Shown: one piece after another, positions 1 through 8,562 of the stretch
How the letters are laid out: each line of letters begins with the position of its first letter
How positions within the stretch are numbered: the stretch's first letter is position 1
Origin: an uncultured Collinsella sp.
GTDB taxonomy: Bacteria > Actinomycetota > Coriobacteriia > Coriobacteriales > Coriobacteriaceae
Assembly (NCBI GenBank): GCA_934658705.1
Contig: CAKUHP010000001.1
Span: 1-64,000 of the forward strand
Length of the DNA: 64,000 nucleotides
Direction of reading: 5' to 3'
The notes under the pieces: model-generated
The model's input: only the letters and a program-made list of their open reading frames with translations
Told to the model about the DNA's origin: nothing
Databases searched by the model: none
Made by a program: the position numbers and the translations under genes

Positions 1-1422
1 TCGACCGCCGACACCGTCGACCAGTTTGTGTTCCCGGTGTCCATCGAGGCCAAGAACAACCTGCTGCCCGAGTTCCTCAAGAAGGAGGGCCCGGAGCGCA
101 CCATCGTCTTTATGCGTACCAAGCACCGTGCCGACAGCTGCTGCCGTCGCCTGGAGCGCAAGGGTATCAAGGCTGCCGCGATTCACGGCAACCGCAGCCA
201 GGCCCAGCGCGAGCGCGCGCTTTCGGCCTTCCGCGACGGTACCGTCGACGTGCTGGTGGCAACCGACGTGCTCGCCCGCGGCATCGACATTAGCGACGTG
301 CGATATGTTGTGAACTTTGACGTGCCGGCCGAGCCGACCGACTACATCCACCGCATTGGCCGTACGGGCCGTGCCGGCGAGCTGGGCTGGGCCATTACGT
401 TTGTGACCGAGCAGGACGTGGACGAGTTCTACGAGATCGAGAAGCTCATGGACAAGACGGCTGACATCTACGAGGCCGGCGACCTGCACGTGGGTCCCAA
501 CCCGCCCGCCGTCGATCCCGAGCGCGATCCTGCGGCCTTTAAGGTGAAGAAGAAGACCAAGCGCGGCAAGTCCAAGAGCAAGAAGAAGCTTGAGCAGGCG
601 CGTCGCGACGGCAAACGCAATGGCGACGATTACGGCGATGTTGCCGGTCGTTCCAACCGCGGTCGCGACGAGCGTCGCGGCGACGGCGAGCGCCCGAGCC
701 GTCCCAAGCGCGGCGGCAAGACCCGCGTGCGCGAGGGCGTTCAGGCTCGCGTGGATGAGGCCGTGGAGAGCGTGGCCCGCGAGTTTGCTGCCGAGGAGCG
801 TGCCGGTGCTGCTGAGCAGGCTCCGCGCGGCAACCGTGCCGAGCGTCGTGCCAAGCAGTTCCAGGGTGAGGCGCACCGCCGCCGTCGCGAGGACGAGGAC
901 CGTGGCGGCCGTCGCCGTGTTGAGCGCGAGGACGAGGGCCGTGGTCCGCGCGGTGGCAAGCGCGGCTCGGGTGACCGTCGTCGTTCCGGTCGCGATGACG
1001 AGCGCGGCGGACGTGACGAGCGTCGCGGAAGCGAGTCCCGTGGCGAGCGCGGCGGCCGTGGTAGCGAGTCCCGTGGCGGCAAGCGCTTTGATGAGCGCGG
1101 GGGTCGCGAGGGCGGCCGCGGTGGTGAACGTCGCGAGGGCACGCGTGGCAACGGCAGCCACGGTGGCGCTGGTCGCTCGAACGAGTCGCGCGATCGTCGC
1201 GACCCGCGTGCCAGCCGCGATCGTCGCGATGACTGGCGCAACTACGACGACACCCGCGAGGAGCGTCGCGGCGGCTACCGCGGACGTGGTGGCAACCAGG
1301 CTGGCTCCCGCGGCGGTCGCTCTGGCGGCCGCGATAACCGCGGCAGCTATGGCAACAACCGCAGCGGTAAGCGCGGCGGCAGCTCCCGTCGTCCCGGCGA
1401 CGGCGGCGGCAAGCGCAAGTAA
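1..1422 (+). CDS. DEAD-box ATP-dependent RNA helicase, C-terminal part (5' end outside window)
   Basis: The reading frame is open from base 1, so the N-terminal helicase lobe (Walker A, DEAD box) lies upstream of the window. What remains is the second RecA lobe, with motif IV (TIVFMRTK), motif V (VATDVLARGID) and motif VI (YIHRIGRTGRAG), as in RhlE/CsdA-type helicases that remodel RNA in ribosome assembly or mRNA decay. About 300 residues of low-complexity tail follow, rich in Arg, Gly, Asp and Glu with many RGG-like and RDERGG-like repeats, probably an RNA-binding tail. The repetitive tail also opens long antisense frames that are not genes. An intrinsic terminator follows the stop. Confidence 0.93.
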   Translation, partial: STADTVDQFVFPVSIEAKNNLLPEFLKKEGPERTIVFMRTKHRADSCCRRLERKGIKAAAIHGNRSQAQRERALSAFRDGTVDVLVATDVLARGIDISDVRYVVNFDVPAEPTDYIHRIGRTGRAGELGWAITFVTEQDVDEFYEIEKLMDKTADIYEAGDLHVGPNPPAVDPERDPAAFKVKKKTKRGKSKSKKKLEQARRDGKRNGDDYGDVAGRSNRGRDERRGDGERPSRPKRGGKTRVREGVQARVDEAVESVAREFAAEERAGAAEQAPRGNRAERRAKQFQGEAHRRRREDEDRGGRRRVEREDEGRGPRGGKRGSGDRRRSGRDDERGGRDERRGSESRGERGGRGSESRGGKRFDERGGREGGRGGERREGTRGNGSHGGAGRSNESRDRRDPRASRDRRDDWRNYDDTREERRGGYRGRGGNQAGSRGGRSGGRDNRGSYGNNRSGKRGGSSRRPGDGGGKRK

Positions 1423-1454
1423 CATACGCGACGCACGCTAGAGCGATGCGAGCC

Positions 1455-1489
1455 AAGGGCCCCGAGCAACCAGTGCTCGGGGCCCTTTT
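1455..1489 (+). terminator. Intrinsic terminator of the helicase gene
   Basis: A 12-bp GC-rich stem (GGGCCCCGAGCA, 1457-1468, with its complement at 1474-1485) and a 5-nt loop are followed by TTTT, about 35 bp after the helicase stop codon. Confidence 0.88.
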
Positions 1490-1490
1490 G

Positions 1491-1740
1491 GGTGCATTGG
1501 GGTCAGGTTAATCTGCATCAAGTTGGTGCAAACAAACCTGACCCCCTTGCACCAATCTAGTGCAGGAGTGTCGATCCGCCCCCACGGCAGGCCAACGTCA
1601 TCCCTCCTCTAAGTTGCGGTGGAATACGGACTGCTTTTGCCTTTCAAACGGCTTTTCAGTCCCTATTTCACCGCAACTCACAATTGGTGCAAGGAGTGTC
1701 CCCGGGTGTCGGCAGAAAAGGAACGTCCCTAAGTGCCGCC
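1491..1740. repeat. Composite of nested inverted repeats in the gap before the PTS operon
   Basis: Three inverted-repeat units overlap here. Arms at 1491-1509 and 1535-1553 pair at 17 of 19 positions (GGGGTCAGGTT is the longest run). Arms at 1545-1556 and 1683-1694 are perfect (CCTTGCACCAAT and complement). Between them lies a 67-bp hairpin at 1612-1678 ending in AGTTGCGGTGGAATA and TATTTCACCGCAACT, closely related to the hairpin at 32885. A fragment at 1720-1734 resembles the AAAGAACGTCCCCAA repeat at 13353. No gene is credible here. Confidence 0.75.
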
Positions 1741-1787
1741 TGGATACCGTTTATCGGAGAAAAAATACCGTTCGCCGTTCATAATGG

Positions 1788-1815
1788 TTGTTCTGGCTTT
1801 GGGCTTGTCTACAAT
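1788..1815 (+). promoter_or_regulatory. Candidate sigma-A promoter of the PTS operon
   Basis: TTGTTC (1788-1793) and TACAAT (1810-1815) are separated by 16 bp. They lie about 20 bp upstream of the predicted antiterminator RNA structure, where a leader transcript should begin. Confidence 0.45.
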
Positions 1816-1836
1816 AGCTCCCGTAAAAAGAAATGC

Positions 1837-1926
1837 GGAAGGTTACCGAGTCCCTCGGACGTGGGCCTAACCAAAGTCTTTGAACGGATGCGTCTCTATG
1901 GATGCATTCGCTTGATTTTGGTTGGG
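1837..1926 (+). promoter_or_regulatory. RAT-like antiterminator overlapping a competing hairpin in the PTS leader
   Basis: The segment 1837-1872 resembles the ribonucleic antiterminator bound by LicT/BglG proteins: GGAAGGTTACCGAG, a small loop, CTCGG, and then GGGCCTAACC. Its last bases overlap the 5' arm of a second stem, CCTAACCAAAGTC (1866-1878) pairing through G-U wobbles with GATTTTGGTTGGG (1914-1926), so the two folds exclude each other. The cognate regulator type is encoded by the second gene of the operon. The T-tract after the second stem is weak, so termination is inferred from the arrangement. Confidence 0.55.
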
Positions 1927-1952
1927 CTATATTTATGAAGGGACATGCCACC

Positions 1953-2465
1953 ATGGGTTTCTTTTCTCGCCTGATGGGCGGTTCGGATGCGCAGAAGACT
2001 GCAACTTCCGAGTTCGAAATCCTCGCCCCCGTTTCCGGCGAGCTTGTTCACCTAGAAAAAACCAATGATCCCGCTTTTAGCAGCCGTGCCGTGGGCGATG
2101 GCGTTGCCGTGGTTCCCCAAGAGGGAACGGTGTGCGCTCCTGTTTCCGGCACCGTCGCGGCGCTGTTTCCGACTGAGCACGCGCTGGGCATCATGTCCGA
2201 CGACAGCTCCGCTCAGGTGATGCTGCATATCGGAATCGACACTGTTAAACTTGAGGGCAAGGGCTTCCATGCGCTTGTTGCTCAGGGTGACCATGTCGAC
2301 GCGGGCCAGCCCCTCGTCGAGGTCGATTTTGACGCGGTCCGCGCCGCCGGCTTCGATCCCACGGTCTTCGTTATCGTGTGCGAGCGTTCGGAGAAGTCGA
2401 CTCTTCGTGAGCATGCTTCCGGCCCTGTTGCTGTTAAAGAGCCTGTCGTCTGGCTTTCCGAGTAA
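1953..2465 (+). CDS. PTS glucose-family EIIA component
   Basis: This 170-residue cytoplasmic phosphocarrier takes phosphate from HPr and passes it to EIIB of the sugar permease encoded two genes downstream. Both histidines of the Crr family are present: His76 in TEHALG and the phosphorylated His92 in LHIGIDTVKL. The length matches a free-standing glucose-type EIIA. The start at 1953 is preferred because GAAGGG lies 10 nt upstream; an in-frame ATG at 1935 has no such site. It is the first gene of an operon whose leader carries a RAT-like switch. The sugar is probably an alpha-glucoside, inferred from the EIIC and GH4 neighbours. Confidence 0.93.
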   Translation: MGFFSRLMGGSDAQKTATSEFEILAPVSGELVHLEKTNDPAFSSRAVGDGVAVVPQEGTVCAPVSGTVAALFPTEHALGIMSDDSSAQVMLHIGIDTVKLEGKGFHALVAQGDHVDAGQPLVEVDFDAVRAAGFDPTVFVIVCERSEKSTLREHASGPVAVKEPVVWLSE

Positions 2466-2483
2466 ATTCTTGTGGTGGGTACC

Positions 2484-3338
2484 GTGGTTATCAAGCGAGT
2501 TTTCAACAATAACGTCGCAATGGTCACTTCGGACGATGGCTCCGAGCTCATTGTCATCGGTCGAGGCCTCTGCTTTGGCCGTCATGCCGGCGACGCTATC
2601 GATGAAGCATCGGTCGAAAAGACCTATGCGCTGCAGGAGGGCACTTCTCAGGATTCGCGTACGATTGACCGCTTGGCACATCTTTTGGAGTCCATCCCCA
2701 CCGTCAACCTCGTGATTGCCGAGGACATTGTTCAGATGCTCCGTCGAGAGCTCAATGTTGATATCAACGACAAGATTCTCATTGCTCTCGCAGACCATAT
2801 CGGCCTTGCTTTGGAGCGCGAGCGCAAGGGCGTCTCCTGTGAGAATCCGTTGCTGCTCGAGATCCAGCAGTTCTATCGCAAGGAGTATGCGCTTGCGGGC
2901 CGTGCGCTGCAGATTGTCAAGGAGTATATGGGCATCCAGATGAGCGAAGAAGAGCAGGGTTTTATTACGCTGCATATCGTCAACGCCACCATGCCGCAAC
3001 GCTCCGACCGTCTCATCATCTCGGTCCAGCTTGTTCGCGACGTACTCGCGATTGTTTCCGAGCGCTATGCCACGACCCTCGACGACACCTCGTTGCCCTA
3101 TGAGCGTTTCGTTCGTCACCTGCAGTTTTTCGCGCAGCGAGCGCTCGATCCTGCGGCCGGGCAAATCAATGGTGACGCGCTGTTCCGAATCGATGAAACG
3201 GCGTATCCGTGCGCATTCTCGTGCGCGGACGCTATAGCCGCTCACTTGTCGTCTACCTATAACGTTGTCGTTACCGATGCCGAGAAGAGTTATCTCGCAT
3301 ATCACATTGTTAACCTGCTTGGAGAACCTGGTCTCTAG
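2484..3338 (+). CDS. licT: BglG/LicT-family transcriptional antiterminator
   Basis: The protein has an N-terminal CAT RNA-binding domain (IKRVFNNNVAMV at the start, roughly residues 1-55) followed by two PTS regulatory domains. In this family the PRDs are phosphorylated by HPr and the EII proteins, and the active dimer binds a RAT hairpin to prevent termination. The GTG at 2484 is chosen because homologues begin just before the VIKRVFNNN segment and a purine-rich GGTGGG precedes it; GTGs at 2472 and 2475 are alternatives. The gene lies between EIIA and EIICB of the operon it probably controls, 18 bp after EIIA. A RAT-like structure is present upstream of EIIA. Confidence 0.92.
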   Translation: MVIKRVFNNNVAMVTSDDGSELIVIGRGLCFGRHAGDAIDEASVEKTYALQEGTSQDSRTIDRLAHLLESIPTVNLVIAEDIVQMLRRELNVDINDKILIALADHIGLALERERKGVSCENPLLLEIQQFYRKEYALAGRALQIVKEYMGIQMSEEEQGFITLHIVNATMPQRSDRLIISVQLVRDVLAIVSERYATTLDDTSLPYERFVRHLQFFAQRALDPAAGQINGDALFRIDETAYPCAFSCADAIAAHLSSTYNVVVTDAEKSYLAYHIVNLLGEPGL

Positions 3339-3437
3339 GCATAACGTGCCCACACATCGATTGATATAAGGCAAGGCTCACGGTCTTGTCCAGGGCACAT
3401 CTGTCTTAATTTGCGGAAAAGGAAGGGGAGTACCGCT

Positions 3438-5054
3438 ATGACCGCAAAAAAGAAGTTCAATTTCAAAGCGCCTTTGGAGGTGTTCGCGAAGTCGATCGTC
3501 CAGCCGATGATGTATCTCTCGGTTGCCGGCATTCTGCTCATCGTGGGCATCATTCTGACCAACAAGACCATCTGCGCCATGATTCCCGTTCTGGGCTCCG
3601 GTCCGTTCCAGCTCGTGGGCGCCGTTGTCTATCAGTCGCTGATGTTTATCATCAACAACCTCTCGATTCTGTTCTGCGTGGGCATCGCCGGCGCCATGGC
3701 AAAGAAGAACAAGGGCCATGCTTCGCTGATCGCCCTGATGTCGTTCTTCCTGTTCCTGCAGGCTAACAACATCGTGCTCAACGCCACCGGCTCTCTTGCC
3801 GAAGCGAGCGGCATGCTCGGCCTTACCGGAACCGGCCAGAGCACCGTTATGGGCATTCAGGTGCTCGATACCGGCGTGTTTGGCGGCATCATTCTTGGTT
3901 GCATCACCGGTGCCGTGTTCAACAAGTACTCGAACAAGCAGTTCCCCATTGCCCTTTCGATGTTCTCGGGCGTTCGCTTCCCGTTCCTGATCATGATCAT
4001 CATTTCCTGGATCATGGGTGCTGGCTTCTGCATCGTTTGGCCTCCGGTTCAGGGTGCCATCTCCTCCGTTGCCGGCATCATTAAGGAGTCGGGCAACATC
4101 GGTCTGTTTATCTACGGCATGCTCAACAAGCTGCTCGTTCCCACCGGTCTGCACCACCTCATCTACACCCCGTTCCAGTTCTCCGATGTGGGTGGCACCC
4201 TGACGCTGGGCGATCAGGTTATCGCCGGCGCCTATCCCATCCGTGTTGCCGAGATGGCAATGACGGGCCAGCCCTTCTCCGATAGCACCTACTTCAACAG
4301 CTATACCTTCAACAATCTGTGGCCCTACATCGGCATCGGCCTCGCCTTTATCTTCACTGCCTACAAGCAGAACAAGGATAAGACCAAGGCCGTTATCATC
4401 CCGCTGATCATCACCGCCGTGCTCTCCTGCGTGACCGAGCCCATGGACTTCCTCTTTGTCTTTGCCGCTCCTGTGCTCTTTGTCGTTCACTCGATTCTTT
4501 CCGGTATCTTCCTGGTCCTGCTCAAGGTCCTCTCCGTGCCCGCTTCGACTGCAGGCGGCATCATCAACATCGTGGTTTCCAACCTGGTTCTCGGTGTCGA
4601 TAAGACCAACTGGCCGGTTATGCTGGTGCTTGGAGTCGTCAACGCCGCTCTGTACTTCTTCCTCTTCACCTTCCTCATTAAGAAGCTCAACCTCCACACG
4701 CCTGGTCGCGAGGAGGAGTCCGAGCTCGCCGAGTCCGTTGCCGAGGGCGAGGCCGCCGCGTCTGTCGCGGTGAAGCAGGGCGCTGTTGCCGCGGCTCCCG
4801 CAGAGGGCGTCGATGCAGGTATTGCCGACCTGGTCGCAGGTCTTGGCGGCAAGGACAACATCGAGGAGCTCGAGAACTGCTTTACGCGTCTCCGCGTGAA
4901 CGTTAAGAACCCGGACCTCATCGATGAGAACCTCATCAACCACGTGCCCAACAGCGGCATCAACCGCAACGGCAACAATATCCAGATCATCTTTGGCATG
5001 AAGGTCGCCGAGATGCGCGACAAGGTCGAGAACGCAATTGAGAAGGAGCAGTAA
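3438..5054 (+). CDS. PTS EIICB permease, alpha-glucoside/maltose type
   Basis: This 538-residue membrane permease imports and phosphorylates a sugar. The N-terminal EIIC domain has many hydrophobic segments (for example LFCVGIAGAMAKKNKGH and the conserved TEPMDFLF region), and after an Ala/Glu-rich linker near residue 435 comes an EIIB domain with phosphocysteine Cys481 in ENCFTRLR. EIICB order without EIIA fits the separate EIIA upstream. The GH4 6-phospho-alpha-glucosidase 3 bp downstream points to maltose, sucrose isomers or similar alpha-glucosides. AAGGGGAG precedes ATG 3438. Exact specificity cannot be read from the sequence. Confidence 0.93.
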   Translation: MTAKKKFNFKAPLEVFAKSIVQPMMYLSVAGILLIVGIILTNKTICAMIPVLGSGPFQLVGAVVYQSLMFIINNLSILFCVGIAGAMAKKNKGHASLIALMSFFLFLQANNIVLNATGSLAEASGMLGLTGTGQSTVMGIQVLDTGVFGGIILGCITGAVFNKYSNKQFPIALSMFSGVRFPFLIMIIISWIMGAGFCIVWPPVQGAISSVAGIIKESGNIGLFIYGMLNKLLVPTGLHHLIYTPFQFSDVGGTLTLGDQVIAGAYPIRVAEMAMTGQPFSDSTYFNSYTFNNLWPYIGIGLAFIFTAYKQNKDKTKAVIIPLIITAVLSCVTEPMDFLFVFAAPVLFVVHSILSGIFLVLLKVLSVPASTAGGIINIVVSNLVLGVDKTNWPVMLVLGVVNAALYFFLFTFLIKKLNLHTPGREEESELAESVAEGEAAASVAVKQGAVAAAPAEGVDAGIADLVAGLGGKDNIEELENCFTRLRVNVKNPDLIDENLINHVPNSGINRNGNNIQIIFGMKVAEMRDKVENAIEKEQ

Positions 5055-5057
5055 ACA

Positions 5058-6440
5058 ATGATCATTACTCTGTGTGGTGGCGGATCCACCTTTACCCCCG
5101 GCATCGTCAAGTCCATTGCCCTGCGCAAGGACGAGCTCGACGTTGACGAGATTCGCCTGTACGACATCAACGAGGAGCGCCAGCGCAAGATCGGCGTGCT
5201 CGTGGACTGGATTTTGCACGAGGACCTCGGCCTGGACATCAAGCTTACGGTGACCACCGACAAGGAGACGGCTTTTACCGACGCGAGCTTCGTGTTTGCC
5301 CAGATGCGCGTGGGCGGCTACGCCATGCGCGAGCAGGACGAGAAGATTCCGCTGCGTCACGGCTGCGTGGGCCAGGAGACCTGCGGCTGCGGCGGCCTTG
5401 CCTACGGCATGCGCACCATCTTCCCTATGGTCGAGCTCATCGATGACGTTGAGAAGTACGCCAAGAAGGACTACTGGATTCTCAACTACTCCAACCCTGC
5501 CGCCATCGTCTCCGAGGGCTGCCGCGTTCTGCGCCCCAACGCTCGTATCATCAACATCTGCGACATGCCGATCGCGATTATCGACGTGGTCTGCGCTGCG
5601 CTCGATATCGACAAGAAGGATGTCGAGTACGATTACTTTGGCCTCAACCACTTTGGTTGGTTCACCTCGATTCGTCACAAGGGCGAGGAGGTGCTCCCGC
5701 AGCTGCGTGAGTACATCAAGGAGCATGAGATTCTGCTGCCCGATTCGTACCTTAAGGGCATGAGCTCGCTGATGTCCAAGAAGCCCGAGGAGGCCACCGA
5801 CGAGCATCCCGAGCAGAACCGCCACACCAAGGGCAGCTGGTACTACGTCTGGAAGGGCGAGTACGAGATCATGGAGTGCTTCCCGGAGTACCTGCCCAAC
5901 ACGTATCTGAACTACTACCTGCAGCAGAAGGAGTTCGTCGAGCATTCCAACCCCGAGCGCACCCGTGCGAATGAGGTTGAGGAGACGCGTGAGAAGAACC
6001 TCTTTGATGGCATCGATCACTACGAGAAGACGGGCGAGATCGACGAGAGCACGTTCTATGCGGGCAGCCACGGCGACTGGATTGCCGACCTGGCTATCGC
6101 TCTGAAGAACGACACCAAGCAGCGCTTCCTGGTCATTTGCGAGAACAAGGGCGCTATCCCCAACATGCCCTACGACGCCATGGTCGAGCTGCCTGCCTAC
6201 ATTGGCAAGAACGGCCCCGAGGTCATCAGCCGCGACAACATTCCGCTGTTCCAGCAGGGCCTCATGATGCAGCAGCTGAACTCCGAGAAGCTCGTGGTCG
6301 AGGCCACGATCGAGGGTTCGTACGAGAAGGCGCTCAAGGCCTTTACGCTCAACAAGACCGTGCCTTCGATGAACGTCGCCAAGGAAGTTCTCGACGACAT
6401 GATCGAGGCCAACAAGGGTTACTGGCCCGAGCTTAAGTAA
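5058..6440 (+). CDS. 6-phospho-alpha-glucosidase, glycoside hydrolase family 4
   Basis: This 460-residue cytoplasmic enzyme hydrolyses the phosphorylated alpha-glucoside delivered by the PTS, using NAD+ and a divalent metal. The N-terminal dinucleotide motif CGGGSTFTPG, the metal-binding CDMPI segment with Cys168, and NHFGWF are typical of GlvA/AglB/MalH proteins. Its length matches the family (about 440-460). It begins 3 bp after the EIICB stop, so the two are almost certainly translated from one message. The glucose and glucose-6-phosphate produced would enter glycolysis. It is the last gene of the operon. Confidence 0.94.
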   Translation: MIITLCGGGSTFTPGIVKSIALRKDELDVDEIRLYDINEERQRKIGVLVDWILHEDLGLDIKLTVTTDKETAFTDASFVFAQMRVGGYAMREQDEKIPLRHGCVGQETCGCGGLAYGMRTIFPMVELIDDVEKYAKKDYWILNYSNPAAIVSEGCRVLRPNARIINICDMPIAIIDVVCAALDIDKKDVEYDYFGLNHFGWFTSIRHKGEEVLPQLREYIKEHEILLPDSYLKGMSSLMSKKPEEATDEHPEQNRHTKGSWYYVWKGEYEIMECFPEYLPNTYLNYYLQQKEFVEHSNPERTRANEVEETREKNLFDGIDHYEKTGEIDESTFYAGSHGDWIADLAIALKNDTKQRFLVICENKGAIPNMPYDAMVELPAYIGKNGPEVISRDNIPLFQQGLMMQQLNSEKLVVEATIEGSYEKALKAFTLNKTVPSMNVAKEVLDDMIEANKGYWPELK

Positions 6441-6473
6441 GAGCAACGGCGCCACTGGCCACATAACTTGAAC

Positions 6474-6516
6474 AATGCCCCGTCCACGTGATTGCGTGGG
6501 CGGGGCATTGCCGTTT
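6474..6516 (+). terminator. Probable terminator of the PTS operon
   Basis: A 15-bp stem (6474-6488 with 6495-6509, AATGCCCCGTCCACG and complement) lies 33 bp after the GH4 stop. The tail CCGTTT is poor in T, so efficiency may be moderate. A fragment GGTGCAAGGGGG at 6518-6529 echoes the repeat arm at 1541-1553. The rest of the gap to 6729 contains no gene. Confidence 0.65.
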
Positions 6517-6729
6517 GGTGCAAGGGGGCGGCCTCTTTTAGCCATTGTTGGTAATGCGTTTTATCAAATATGACGTTAATCTGCGGTAAAGGTTTTTACC
6601 ACCGTTGATGGCTGCATTTCATACCGCCTGCCGAACTGTGTTGAGACCAAACACATTTTTAGGTCAGTGTGGTGCGTGTAGCAATTTCGCCCGGCCTCGC
6701 CTCCGGGCTGCCACATGAGAGGGGATCTT

Positions 6730-8562
6730 ATGGCACGACTGCATGTAATGGAGCGCAGCCACGCTCAGGCCGTCATGGACGACCTGCACGATGCGCTTGG
6801 ACGTCGCCTGGCGGTGAGTTCGCTCGCCCCGTGTCCCGTTGAGTTTACGGCGGCGCTCGTCAACCTGTGCTCGACGCAGAGCTGCGGCAAGTGTACACCC
6901 TGCCGCGTGGGCTTGAGCGCGCTGAGCGATCTGCTCGCCGATGTGCTCGAGGGCCGCGCCGACGAGTCCACGCTCAATCTGATCGAGCGCACCGCCCGCA
7001 CCATCTACCTTTCGAGCGACTGCGCCATCGGCTACGAGGCCGGCGCCATGGCGCTCACGGCCATCCGCGGCTTCCGTGACGACTTTGAGCATCACATCCG
7101 CGAACACTCCTGCGGCTTTGACCGCGAGGCCCGCGTCCCGTGTGTCTCGGGCTGCCCGGCGCATGTCGACATTCCCGGCTACATTTCGCTGGTCGAGGCC
7201 GGCCGCTATGCCGACGCCGTCAAGGTCATCCGCAAGAACAACCCGCTGCCGCTCGTCTGCGGCCTGGTGTGCGAGCATCCGTGCGAGATGCACTGCCGCC
7301 GCGGCATGGTCGATGACCCCATGAACATCCTCGCCCTTAAGCGTTTTGCCGTCGAGCACAGCGACCTCAACGACTACAAGCCCAGCGTGGCCGACAGTAC
7401 CGGCAAGCGCATTGCCGTGATTGGCGGCGGCCCGGCCGGCCTTTCCTGCGCCTATTACCTGACCGTGATGGGCCACAAAGTGACCATTTTTGAGCAGCGC
7501 CATCACCTGGGCGGCATGCTGCGCTACGGCATCCCCAGCTACCGTCTGCCGCGCGAGCGCCTGCAGGCCGAGATCGACTGGATCTTGAGCGCCGGCATCG
7601 ACGTGGAGCTCGAACACTCCGTCAACGGCGAGGAGCTTGCCCGCCTGCGCGACGAATTCGACGCCGTCTATCTGGCCATTGGCGCCCACAGCGATAAGAA
7701 GCTCGGCCTTCCGGGCGAAGAGGCGCCCGGCGTGGAGTCGGCCGTCAAGATGCTGCGCGCCATCGGCGACGACGAACTGCCCGACCTGAGCGGCCAGCGC
7801 GTGTGCGTCATCGGCGGCGGCAACGTTGCCATGGACGTGGCACGCTCCGCCGTGCGCTGCGGCGCCGAAAAGGTAAGCATCGTCTACCGCCGTCGCATCT
7901 GCGATATGACGGCCCAGGATGCCGAGATCGCCGGTGCCCAGGCCGAGGGCTGCGAGGTGCTGGAGCTGACGGCACCGCTCGCTATCGAGACGGGCGAGGA
8001 CGGTCGCGTGAGCGGCCTGCGCGTGCAGCCGCAGATTATCGGTGAGCCCCGTCGTGGGCGTCCGGCCCCGCGTGCCGCCGCCACGCCCGAGCGTGTCATT
8101 CCCTGCGAGCGCGTGTTTGTGGCCATCGGCCAGGACATCGATTCCAAGCCGTTTGAGGACATGGGCATTGCTTGCAAGTGGGGCTGTGTGGTCACCGATT
8201 CGGACGGCGCCGTGCCTAACTTCGACGGCCTCTTTAGCGGCGGCGACTGCCAGACCGGTCCCGCCACCGTCATCCGCGCCATCAACGCCGGCCGCGTGGC
8301 TTCGGCAAATATCGACCGCTACCTGGGCTTCGACCACAAGATCAAGCTCGATGTTGAGCTGCCGACCGTGCAGTTTAAGGGCAAGCACGAGTGCGGCCGC
8401 TGCGAGCTGGGCGAGCGCGAGGCCGGCGAGCGCATTCACGATTGGAATCTGGTCGAGCAGGGCCTTACCGAGGAGGAGGCACGCCAGGAGGCGAGCCGCT
8501 GCCTGCGTTGCGACCACTTTGGCTTTGGCGCGTTCCGCGGAGGGAGGAACCTGGAATGGTAG
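6730..8562 (+). CDS. GltD-like FAD/NAD(P) oxidoreductase with NuoF-type Fe-S domain (hydrogenase partner)
   Basis: The protein has 610 residues. Residues about 20-115 match the C-terminal 4Fe-4S domain of NuoF-type subunits (CGKCTPCR near 51). Next come the Fe-S region of GltD-type proteins (CGLVCEHPCEMHC), an FAD fold (VIGGGPAGLSCA near 230), a second nucleotide fold (VIGGGNVAMD near 358) and a Cys-rich C terminus (CGRCELG, CLRCDHFG). It should pass electrons between NAD(P)H and the hydrogenase encoded by the overlapping next gene. This arrangement fits the class called glutamate-synthase-linked group A2 [FeFe] hydrogenases, whose physiology is uncertain. ATG 6730 follows AGAGGGG. A free-standing glutamate synthase beta subunit is less likely given the NuoF domain and context. 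Confidence 0.88.
   Translation: MARLHVMERSHAQAVMDDLHDALGRRLAVSSLAPCPVEFTAALVNLCSTQSCGKCTPCRVGLSALSDLLADVLEGRADESTLNLIERTARTIYLSSDCAIGYEAGAMALTAIRGFRDDFEHHIREHSCGFDREARVPCVSGCPAHVDIPGYISLVEAGRYADAVKVIRKNNPLPLVCGLVCEHPCEMHCRRGMVDDPMNILALKRFAVEHSDLNDYKPSVADSTGKRIAVIGGGPAGLSCAYYLTVMGHKVTIFEQRHHLGGMLRYGIPSYRLPRERLQAEIDWILSAGIDVELEHSVNGEELARLRDEFDAVYLAIGAHSDKKLGLPGEEAPGVESAVKMLRAIGDDELPDLSGQRVCVIGGGNVAMDVARSAVRCGAEKVSIVYRRRICDMTAQDAEIAGAQAEGCEVLELTAPLAIETGEDGRVSGLRVQPQIIGEPRRGRPAPRAAATPERVIPCERVFVAIGQDIDSKPFEDMGIACKWGCVVTDSDGAVPNFDGLFSGGDCQTGPATVIRAINAGRVASANIDRYLGFDHKIKLDVELPTVQFKGKHECGRCELGEREAGERIHDWNLVEQGLTEEEARQEASRCLRCDHFGFGAFRGGRNLEW

Noticed and set aside
3378-6545. Antisense open frame of over 1000 codons opposite the PTS genes
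   Set aside because: It results from high GC3 on the true strand: the plus-strand proteins have clear domains, whereas the antisense product has biased low-complexity composition and no ribosome site.
6541-6729. Riboswitch ahead of the hydrogenase operon
   Set aside because: Only small hairpins (GGTAAA/TTTACC; CCCGG/CCGGG) are present and no known aptamer consensus is visible.
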